Positions 55,956 to 64,000 of a DNA stretch of 64,000 nucleotides are shown here, piece after piece. The stretch spans positions 83,457,295 to 83,521,294 of the forward strand of contig NC_044560.1 in assembly GCF_007565055.1 (NCBI RefSeq), given 5' to 3'. Each line of letters opens with the position of its first letter. The first letter of the stretch is position 1. A program made the position numbers and the translations under genes. Under the pieces are notes generated by a model. The model made no database searches. It was given only the letters and a program-made list of their open reading frames with translations, and was not told the origin of the DNA. This DNA is from Rhinopithecus roxellana (Eukaryota > Chordata > Mammalia > Primates > Cercopithecidae).

Positions 55956-56251
55956 CGGTGGCTCAAGCCTGTAATCCCAGCACTTTGGGAGGCCGAGACG
56001 GGCGGATCACGAGGTCAGGAGATCGAAACCATCCTGGCTAACACGGTGAAACCCCGTCTCTACTAAAAAATACAAAAAACTAGCCAGACGAGGTGGTGGG
56101 CGCCTGTAGTCCCAGCTACTCGGGAGGCTGAGGCAAGAGAATGGCGTGAACCCGGGAGGCGGAGTTTGCAGTGAGCCGAGATCCGGCCACTGCACTCCAG
56201 CCTGGGCGACAGAGTGAGACTCTGCCTCAAAAAAAAAAAAAAAAGAAAGAA
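55956..56251 (+). mobile_element. AluY lacking its first bases
   Basis: Perfect target aaaattgtcagggtt (55,941-55,955; 56,252-56,266) shows that the missing start (begins cggtggctcaagcc) is a 5' truncation at insertion. Confidence 0.94.
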
Positions 56252-56403
56252 AAAATTGTCAGGGTTAATGAAAATACTGGGGAAAAGGGCACTGTCCTAT
56301 GGTGTTGACGGAGATACAAATTGATAGTGTTTTTGGAAGGCCGTTTGTCAGTACCCACTTAACAACTGGACTTCTAGGAATCAAATTATATCCTAAATGC
56401 TTG

Positions 56404-56739
56404 TCGTAGTCTGTTTCTGTTGCTATAACAGAATACCACAGACTGGGTAATTTATAAAGAACAGAAGTTTATTTGACTCACAGATCTGATGCCAGCATCT
56501 GGCAAGGATCATCAGATGATGGAAGGTATCCCATGGCAAGGAAGCACAGGAGCAACACAGAGAGACAACAAGGGGGCCAAACTCTTAGCAGGAGCCCACT
56601 CCCATGCTAACTAACCCACTCCCGAGATAACGGCATTAATCCATGCATGAATGAGGTGCCCACATGACCTAATTAACTCTTTAATCTACCTCTTAATACT
56701 GTTCCATGAGTTTGTAGCGACATTAAAACCATAACAATG
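56404..56739 (-). mobile_element. MLT1/MST-type LTR, antisense
   Basis: gtagtctgtttctgttgctataac, cagactgggtaatttataaag, gcccacatgacctaatta, cctcttaatactgttcc. Confidence 0.82.
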
Positions 56740-57043
56740 GGCCGGGCACGGTGGCTCAAGCCTGTAATCCCAGCACTTTGGGAGGCCGAGATGGGCGGAT
56801 CACGAGGTCAGGAGATCGAGACCATCCTGGCTAACACGGTGAAACCCCGTCTCTACTAAAAATACAAAAACTAGCCGGGCGAGGTGGCAGGCGCCTGTAG
56901 TCCCAGCTACTCGGGAGGCTGAGGCAGGAGAATGGCGTGAACCCGGGAGGCGGAGCTTGCAGTGAGCTGAGATCTGGCCACTGCACTCCAGTCCGGGCGA
57001 CAGAGCGAGACTCCGCCTCAAAAAAAAAAAAAAAAAAAAAAAA
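56740..57043 (+). mobile_element. AluY at the LTR end
   Basis: Perfect 15-bp target aaaaccataacaatg (56,725-56,739; 57,044-57,058). Confidence 0.95.
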
Positions 57044-57082
57044 AAAACCATAACAATGCTCAAGGATGTATATGCAAAAAAA

Positions 57083-57390
57083 ATTTTTTTTTTTTTTTTT
57101 TTTTGAGATAGAGTTTCCCTCTTGTTGGCCAGGCTGGAGTGCAATGGTGAGATCTCAGCTCACTGCAACCTCCGCCCCCCAGGTTCAAGCGATTCTTCTG
57201 CCTCAGCCTATCCCAGAGTAGCTGGGATTACAGGTGCATGTCAATACATCTGGCTAATTTTTGTATTTTTAGTAGAGATGGGATTTTGCCACATTGGCCA
57301 GGCTGGTCTCAAACTCCTGACCTCAGGTGATCCACCCACCTCAGCCTCCCAAAGTGTTGGGATTACAAGCGTGAGCCACCGTGTCTGGCC
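57083..57390 (-). mobile_element. AluS
   Basis: tgcaaaaa(a)tattt-type target at about 57,071 and 57,391. Confidence 0.89.
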
Positions 57391-57413
57391 TGCAAAAATA
57401 TTTGTTGCAGCAT

Positions 57414-57772
57414 CGTATTAGTCTGTTCTCACACTAATCCAAAGAAGTACCTGAGACTGGGTAATTCATAAAAGAAAGAGGTTTAATTGACTCAGTTCTG
57501 CATTCTGGGGAGGTCTCAGGAAACTTACAATCATGGCAGAAGGTGAAGGAGAAGCAGGCATCTTCTTTATAGGGCATCAGGATGGAGTGAGTGCCAGCAG
57601 AGGAAATGCCAGATGCTTATAACACCATCAAATCTCGTGAGACTCACTCATTGTCATGAGAACAGCATGGGGGAAACTGTGCCTAGGATTCAATTACCTC
57701 CACCTGGTCCCACCCATGAGGATTACAATTCCAGATGAGATTTTGGGTGGGGACACAGCCAAACCATATTAA
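57414..57772 (-). mobile_element. THE1/MST LTR, antisense
   Basis: tattagtctgttctcacac, gagactgggtaattcataaaag, tcatggcagaaggtgaagg, aatctcgtgagactcac, acaattccagatgagatttt, aaaccatatta. Confidence 0.88.
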
Positions 57773-57872
57773 GCATTATTTATCGTATCAAAAAAATGTA
57801 GTCATGATCCAACTACCTTGTTTCAAAGAGAACAGAGGAATTATTATATTTTAACCGAGGGGATATACTAGT

Positions 57873-58109
57873 ACAGGTTGAGTATCCCTAACCTGAAAAT
57901 TCGAAATCTGAAATGCTCCAAAATCTAAAACTTTTTGAGTACTAACCTGATGCTCAAAGGAAATGGCTCATTGGAGCATTTTGGATTTTGCATTTTCCAA
58001 TTAGGGATGCTGAACCTAAGTATAATGCAAATATTCTAAAATCAAAAAAAATATGAAATTCAAAATGCTTCTGGTCCCAAGCATTTTGGATAAAGGATAC
58101 TCAACCTGG
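57873..58109. mobile_element. Tigger-like DNA transposon remnant with visible terminal inverted repeats
   Basis: The left end caggttgagtatccct and right end aggatactcaacctg are reverse complements. The interior (gaaatgctccaaaatc; cttctggtcccaagcattttgg) is a known primate MITE type. About 235 bp, internally deleted, no transposase. Confidence 0.82.
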
Positions 58110-58397
58110 CTGGGCGCGGTGGCTCATGCCTGTAATCCCAGCACTTTGGGAGGCCGAGGCGGGCAGATCACCTGAGGTCAGGAGTTCGAGACCAACCTGA
58201 CCAACATGAAGAAACCCCCGTCTCTACTAAAACTACAAAAATTAGCTGGGCATGGTGGCGCATACCTGTAATCCCAGCACTCGGAAGACTGAGACAGGAG
58301 AATCGCTTGTACCCAGGAGGCGGATGTTGAGGTGAGATCGTGCCATTGCACTCCAGCCTGGGTAACAAGAGTGAAACTCTGTCTCTAAAAAAAAAAA
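58110..58397 (+). mobile_element. AluS inserted at the transposon's right terminus
   Basis: The right terminal repeat itself is duplicated: aaggata(c/g)tcaacctg at about 58,093 and 58,399. Confidence 0.92.
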
Positions 58398-58414
58398 AAA
58401 GGATAGTCAACCTG

Positions 58415-58846
58415 TAAAAGATTAGGCATTGATTTAATGCTTCCGTAGCAATATTCCCAGATGTCTTGTTTCACACTTGTCCGACATAACCATGCATATA
58501 TTATGTCTCTGTTAGCACAGTATCCTGGGTTTGTCTGTACTCCAGAAACAAGGTCATATAAGCACTCAGCAAAAGCTGGGTCTTGGGGCACATAATGATA
58601 ATGTGAAGGTCCAATCCCTAGCTAAGTGACTCAGTCTTTTTTATTTAATAATTTCTGGGAGATTTGGGATTTTGAAGCCCATTACTAGTAGAACCTGGCC
58701 TATATTAAACATGGAAGAAACTTCATTATAGACAGAACTCCTTGAGAACTAATTCATTATAGGGTCTTCATCTCTATATATGTTCATATTTATAACTTCC
58801 ATACAGTACTGAGTAGTAGTTAATGTATTTCTAAAATAACCACTCA
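58415..58846. other. unique sequence
   Basis: About 430 bp, no repeat recognised. An open minus-strand frame at 58,591-58,415 is discussed in findings. Confidence 0.45.
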
Positions 58847-59150
58847 GGCCAGGTGCAGTGGCTCACTCCTGTAATCCCAACGCTTTGGGAGACTGAGGCA
58901 GGTAGATTGCTTGAGCCCAGGAATTTGGGACCAGCCTGGGAAACATAGTGAAACCCCATTGCTACTAAAAATACAAAAAATTAGCCAGGCATGGTGGTGC
59001 ACGCCTGTAGTCCTAGGTACTCTAGAGGCTGAGGTGGGAGGATTGCTTGAACCTGAGAAGCAGAGGTTATAGTGAGCCAAGATTGTGCCACTGGCACTCC
59101 AGCCTGGGTGACAGAGTGAGACCCTGTCTCAAAAAAAAAAAAAAAAAAAA
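58847..59150 (+). mobile_element. AluJ/S
   Basis: Full length, moderately diverged. Confidence 0.88.
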
Positions 59151-59320
59151 TCAGGTTAAGTGACTGAATCTGATGGTGGTCTGGGGTGGGAGTTCAGATG
59201 GTGAGGCATTAATATAGTCTTACTCATAGGTAAAGACTGGATTAGATTATTCCAGTAATACAAAGGTCATTCATCATCCAAGAAATCCATTAATGTAATA
59301 TACCATTTTAACAGGTTGTT

Positions 59321-60093
59321 GTGGGTTAAATTTGTTCTCCCAAAATGATATGATTAAGTCCTAATCTACAGTCTTTTATTTGGAAATAAGCCTATTGAAG
59401 ATGTAATTTAAATGGTCACTAGGATAGGGTGGGCCCTTAATCCAGTATCACTGGTGTCCTTAAGAGAAGACAGTGTGAAGATGTGAGGAGAGAATACTTT
59501 GGGTTTTGTTTTGTTTTTGAAACAGAGGCACACTCTGTCACCCAGGCTGGAGTGTGGTGGCGGGATCTTGGCTCACTGCAACCTCTGCCACCCAGGTTCA
59601 AGCGATTCTCCTCCCTCAACCTCCTGAGTAACTGGAATTACAGTCGCCCGCCACCATGCCCAGCTAATTTTCATATTTTTACTAAAGACAGGGTTTCACC
59701 ATGTTGATCTCGAACTCTTGAACTTAAGTGATCCACCTACCTCGGCCTCCCGAAGTGCTGGGATTACAGGTGTGAGCCACCACACCTGACCAAGGAGGAC
59801 AGAATACTTTGTAATGATAGAGAGACACACACGCAGGGAGAAGATGGCCATATGAAGACAGAGGCAGAGATTGGGGATAAGCTGCTTCAAACCAAGGAAC
59901 ACCTAGGGCCACCAGAAGATAGAATGAAATAAAGAGGGATTCCTCCCTTACAGCTTTCAGAAGAAACATGGTCCTGTTGACAATTTAATTTTGGATTTCT
60001 AGCCTCCAGATTGCAAGACAATAAAATTATATATTTTTAAGTTACCTAGTTTGTGGTACTTTGTTAATGGCAGCCCTAGGAAACTAATATACA
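59321..60093 (+). mobile_element. MLT1 LTR split by an Alu
   Basis: Parts 59,321-59,501 and 59,793-60,093: gttgtgggttaaatttg, cactggtgtccttaagagaag, agatggccatatgaagac, agcctccagattgcaag, tggcagccctaggaaactaata. Confidence 0.85.
59502..59792 (-). mobile_element. AluS in the MLT1
   Basis: aggag(ga)agaatactttg on both sides. Confidence 0.92.
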
Positions 60094-60221
60094 AAGAGGG
60101 GAAAACATATAAATGCAGAATAAACATTTAATACATTTTAGCTCTAATTTATGATTTTTTAAGTTTTAGCAAATTGAAAACAAAGGGTACCAATCAAATT
60201 CCTGTACTAAACGTCATCATT

Positions 60222-60523
60222 CTTTTTTTTTTTTGAGATAGAGTCTGTCTCTGTTGCCTAGGCTAGAGTGCAGTGGCACAAACAAGGATCACTGCAGCCT
60301 TGACCTCCTGGGCTCAAGGGATCCTACCACCTCAGCATCCCGTGTAGCTGGGACCACAGGTGCATGTTACCATGCCCAGCTAATTTTGTTTTGTTTTGTT
60401 TTGTTTTTAGAGACAGAATCTCACTTTGTTGCCTAGGCTGGTCTCAAACTCCTGGCCTCCAGTGATCCTCCTGCCGTGGCCTCCCAAAGTGTCCAAATTA
60501 GAGATGTAAGCCACCATGCCCAG
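60222..60523 (-). mobile_element. AluJ
   Basis: Diverged, with a GTTTT-unit middle linker. Confidence 0.86.
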
Positions 60524-60744
60524 CCTAAGCATCCTTATTAATAGTTAAATTTTAGCAGTGTTTCCATTCAGCAAATGACAGCTGCTGTCATGGCCTCTGT
60601 TCCACACTTTATGGGAGATCCTAGCCCATGCAGTAGGACAAACATAAGAAATGAGGCAGAAAAATGGAACTACATGAAATAAAACTCCTTATTTGCAGAC
60701 ACATAATTATTTACGAAGAATATTTCAGACAATCTTTGGGTTAT

Positions 60745-61036
60745 TTTCTTTCTTTCTTTCTTTCTTTTTTTTTTTTTTTTTTTTTTGAGAAGGGTCTTGC
60801 TCTGAGGCTCAGCTGAAGTGCAGTAACTTACTGCAGCCTCAACCTCCTGGGCTCAAGCAATCCTACCTCAGCCTCCCAAGTAGCCAAGACCACAGATATG
60901 TGCTATTTTCTTATTTTTGTAGAGACAGAGTCTCCCTATGTTGCCCAGGCTGCTCTTGAACTCCTGGGCTCAAGTGATTCTCCCAACTTGTTCTCCCAAA
61001 GTGCTGGGATTATAGGTATGAGCTATAGCACCTGGA
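60745..61036 (-). mobile_element. AluJ in the L1
   Basis: TTTC-repeat tail; aatctttgg(g/a)t target on both sides. Confidence 0.86.
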
Positions 61037-61445
61037 CTCAGAAAATCTTTGGATAAACCATTAGAATTAATAAGAGACTTTAGCTAATAAGAGAGGTTGC
61101 TACATACCAGATTAATATACAAATATGAATAGTATGCCTATAAACCAGTAATAATGCAGTAGGAAAAAAAGTGCCCATTCATTATAGCAATAAAATCTAT
61201 GAGCAGTAAGAATAAATCTAACAAAAATATATAAGATCTTAACAGAGAAAATAACATTGAAGAGTATGAAATACCTGAATAAATGGAGAATTATACCATG
61301 TTCATGGATGGTGAGACTCAACATTATAAAGATGTGAATTCTCCCCTAAATAAATCTAGAAGTTCAATAATGAAGCTTGTCAAACTGATGCTAATGTTTA
61401 TGAGGTAGAAGAGTCAACATCATTTTTGAAAAAAATGTTACTTGA

Positions 61446-61729
61446 GGCCGTGCCTGGTGGCTCAACACCTGTAATCCCAGCACTTTAGGAGGCCAAGGTG
61501 GGTGGATCACGAGGTCAGAAGTTCGAGACCAGCCTGGCCAACATAGTGAAACCCCACCTCTACTAAAAATACAAAAATTAGCCAGGCATGGTGGCGTGTG
61601 TCTGTAATCCCAGCTACTCAGGAGGCTGAGGCAGGAAAATCGCTTGAACTTCGGAGGTTGGAAGATGCAGTAAGCCGAGATTGTACCACTGCAGAGAGTG
61701 AGACTCCATCTCAAAAAAAAAAAAAACTT
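61446..61729 (+). mobile_element. AluS in the L1
   Basis: acttgag at both edges. Right arm loses about 20 bp (cactgcagagagtgag). Confidence 0.88.
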
Positions 61730-61886
61730 GAGGAGGTGGGGCAACTCATTTTAAAGTTCTGATAATACTGTGAGGTATTGGTGCAGAGACAGGCAAATTG
61801 AGAAAGTGAACTGAATAAAAATTTCATCAATAGATCCATGAATTATGGACACTAGATGTATAACAGTAGTACCATTAAAATTAGTG

Positions 61887-61940
61887 GGGAAGGCTGGGTG
61901 TGGAGGCTCATGCCTGTAATCCCAGTATTTTGGGAGGCCA
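61887..61940 (+). mobile_element. 54-bp Alu 5' stub in the L1
   Basis: Begins aaggctgggtgtggagg and stops at gggaggccaattt without a tail. Confidence 0.75.
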
Positions 61941-62098
61941 ATTTACAAAATAAATTGAAGTAAATTAAAGCCCTAAAAGTGAAAAACAGAACTTTAAAAA
62001 ATTATTTATGTCCTTGAGATAGGGAAGGATTTCTTACAATACAGAAGAAGCATACCATTAACTGATTGATAAATTTGACTGTATTAAAACTAAAATCG

Positions 62099-62395
62099 GT
62101 GCTGGGTGCGGTGACCCACGCCTGTAATCCCAGCACTTTGAGAAGCCAAGGTGGGCTGACCACCCAAGGTCAGGAGTTTGAGACCAGCCTGGCCAACATG
62201 GTGAAACCCCATCTCTACTAAAAATACAAAAATTAGCCAGGCGCCTGTAATCCCAGCTACTTGGGAGGCTGAGGTAGGAGAACTGCACAAACCCAGGAGG
62301 CCAAGGTTGCAGTGAGCTGAGATTGCGCCACTGCACTCCAGCCTGGGAGACAAAGCAAGACTCTGTCTCAAGAAAAATAAATACATAATAAAAAT
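62099..62395 (+). mobile_element. AluS
   Basis: Missing bases at 'ttagccaggcgcctgtaatc'. Confidence 0.88.
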
Positions 62396-62630
62396 ACAAA
62401 AATTAGCCAGGCATGGTGGAGATGAGGTTAAAGAAGTACTGGGATGGAAAGCATGCAGATCATATAGGGCATTTTAGCTTATGAGAAGAACTTTGGAGTT
62501 GGATGATAAACCATTGGAAGGTTTTGTGTAGAGGAGTAATGTGATTTCACTTATGTTTTAGAAGGATCACTCTGGCTGCTGTATTCAGACTAGACTGAAG
62601 TTGCAAGGAGGCTATTAAAATAGCCTTTAG

Positions 62631-63196
62631 GGCCAGGTGCCACTTTGGGAGGCCGAGGCAGGCGGTTGAGGTCAGGAGTTTGAGACCAGCCTGGCCAACA
62701 TGGCAAAATCCATCTCTACTAAAAGTACAAAAATTAGGCCAGGCGCAGTGGCTCACGCCTGTAATCCCAGCACTTTGGGAGGCCGAGGCAGGCGGATCAC
62801 GAGGTCAGGAGATCAAGACCGTGCTGGCTAACACGGTGAAACCCCGTCTCTACTAAAAATACAAAAAAATTAGCCAGGTGTGGTTGTAGACGGCTGTAGT
62901 CCCAGGTACTCGGGAGGCTGAGGCAGGAGAATGGTGTGAACCAGGGAGGCAGAGCTTGCAGTGAGCCGAGATTGTGTCACTGCACTCCAGCCTGGGCAAC
63001 AAAGCGAGACTCCATCTCAAAAAAAAAAAAAACAAAACAAAAATTAGCTGGGTGTGGTGGCGGGCACCTGTAATCCCAGCCACTCAGGAGGCTGAGGTAG
63101 GAGACTCACTTAAACTCTGAAAGCGGAGGTTTCAGTAAACCGAGATCGCGCCACTGCACTCTAACCCGGGCAACAAGAGCAAAACTCCATCTCAAC
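62631..63196 (+). mobile_element. AluS in the L2, split by an AluY
   Basis: Outer parts 62,631-62,737 and 63,048-63,196; target aaatagcct(t/c)tag on both sides. Left arm loses 'gtggctc...ccag'. Confidence 0.9.
62738..63035 (+). mobile_element. AluY nested in AluS
   Basis: (t/a)acaaaaattag at 62,726-62,737 and 63,036-63,047. Confidence 0.93.
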
Positions 63197-63453
63197 AAAT
63201 AGCCTCTAGATGATAAGTCATGGTGACTTGGATCAAGGTGGCGGCAGCAGCCGTGGAGAGAAGTGGTGGGATTTTGCTGTTCTGAAGGTGAAACCAACAA
63301 CATGGAGTCAAAGATGACACAATGTCTTTGATCTAAACAGCTGGTAGAATGGAAGTTATGTTTCCTAAGATGGATAAGACTGTAGGAAAGGTAGATTTAG
63401 GTTGGAGGTGAACAAAAAGTATGGTTTTGCATGTGTTAAGATGCTGTGATTGG

Positions 63454-63600
63454 CTGGGCATGGTGGCTCATGCCTGTAATCCCAGCATTTAGGGAGGCCA
63501 AGGCAGGAGGATCGCTTCAGCCCACCAGTTTGAGACCAGGCTGGGCAACATAGTGAGACTGTGTCTCTATTTATTTAAAATAAATAATTTTTTAAAAAAG
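63454..63600 (+). mobile_element. Alu left monomer (FLAM-like)
   Basis: One arm, then a (TTTA)/A-rich tail. Confidence 0.8.
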
Positions 63601-63639
63601 ATTCTATCATATTATGAAATATGTGTTTGGTCTTCATCC

Positions 63640-64000
63640 CTCTTCCCTGGTATACAACTAAAATCGTTAGAATCTCCAAAGTGATGTCTTTTTGTATGCT
63701 CATGAATTGACTGCTGGCTGACTGGCAGCCTCTAGGTAGCTTCAGGTTTGGGACTGGTCACCAGAAAGGTCAAGCAGGAGTAGGGAGGTAGGACTTTCAG
63801 CCCACCCTCAGCCTCTGGGGAGGAGAGAGAGGCTAAAAGTTAATTTGATCACCAATGGCGAATGATGTCATTCATGCCTACATAATGAATTTTCCATAAA
63901 ACCCAAAAGGCCTGGGTTTGGAGTGCTTCCAGATAGCTGAACATGTGGAGGTTCCTGGAGAGTGGTGCACTTGGGGGGGGCGTGGAAGCTCCAAGCGCCT
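63640..64000 (+). repeat. old interspersed repeat, possibly an LTR, cut by the window end
   Basis: Words such as gatcaccaatggcgaatgatg, cctacataatgaattttccataaaacc and gctgaacatgtggaggttcctgg recur in primate genomes as part of an LTR-like repeat. Family not assigned; ends undefined. Confidence 0.45.

Larger units (their letters stand above)
60560..62098 (+). mobile_element. L1 ORF2 3' part, sense, split by Alus
   Basis: Sense L1 wording: cattatagcaataaaatctatgagcag, gaaatacctgaataaatggagaattatacc, ttcatggatggtgagac, gatagggaaggatttcttac, aaatttgactgtattaaaac. Frames are broken. Confidence 0.78.
62418..63452 (-). repeat. L2 LINE, antisense, split by Alus
   Basis: 62,418-62,630 (gaactttggagttggatg, gaaggatcactctggctgctg) continues at 63,197-63,452 (ggtgacttggatcaagg, gagaagtggtgggattttg, gtaggaaaggtag). 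Confidence 0.82.

Noticed and set aside
63860..63905. TATA-like 'ccataaaacc' near the right edge as a gene promoter
   Set aside because: It lies in a dispersed repeat, possibly an LTR, and has no associated CpG island or exon in the window.
1..64000. CRISPR array, prophage, operon or other prokaryote-type system
   Set aside because: The repeats are dispersed retroelements with target duplications and poly-A tails, and the composition is primate. No evenly spaced short repeats with unique spacers.

Overview
This window is nuclear DNA from an Old World monkey, probably a cercopithecid such as macaque or baboon. The evidence is Alu content. Primate Alu elements occupy well over half of the 64 kb (about a hundred copies and fragments, both orientations). 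Many of the youngest are AluY copies that read 'ggctcaagcctgtaatcccagc', 'aaatacaaaaaactagccggg' and 'gagatccggccactgcactcc', variants I associate with Old World monkey AluY lineages rather than human AluY. There is no bacterial, plasmid or phage content. Nearly all long open frames are chance frames through antisense Alus (endings such as VETGFHRVSQDGLDLLTS) or through the GC-rich island, and I annotate none of them as genes.

Layout. 1-12,661: dense Alu cluster with an MLT1-type LTR (8.9-9.4 kb) and an L2 (10.65-11.48 kb). 12,662-16,484: the only long Alu-free stretch. It holds a CpG island at about 13.8-14.7 kb, with many CpGs, CGG runs and no TATA box near the proposed first exon, and a good + strand splice donor at 13,998. 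15-30 kb: MIR, L2, an interrupted MaLR LTR, Tigger-like DNA transposons, an antisense L1 at 18.3-20.6 kb cut by Alus and a DNA transposon, and more Alus. 30,006-30,087: a short Alu-free segment with a strong 3' splice site and a good donor, read as an untranslated internal exon. 37.4-38.6 kb: a sense LTR containing an Alu and an antisense THE1/MST LTR. About 42.16/42.32-42.408 kb: a candidate first coding exon with a strong Kozak ATG; its 20-codon frame (MGTVSSQHAVTGPEDIAVFE) runs to a donor and carries an N-myristoylation-type start (MGxxxS). 46.4-51.9 kb: a long antisense L1 with many Alu insertions and a probable 5' inversion. 52.8-55.4 kb: further old LINE-like sequence. 56.4-60.1 kb: MaLR LTRs and a Tigger-like element. 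60.5-62.1 kb: sense L1. 62.4-63.45 kb: antisense L2. The right edge is an unassigned old repeat.

Interpretation. The simplest reading is the 5' part of one + strand protein-coding gene: a CpG-island first exon near 13.9 kb, a non-coding exon at 30.0 kb, and the start-codon exon at 42.3 kb, separated by introns of about 16 and 12 kb made almost wholly of retroelements. The rest of the gene would lie beyond the window. I do not recognise the gene. The exon calls rest on splice-site grammar, absence of repeats, the Kozak context and mutual consistency; no transcript or homology evidence was available. Repeat family names come from recognition of consensus wording and need RepeatMasker confirmation, and boundaries are good to roughly 5-20 bases.
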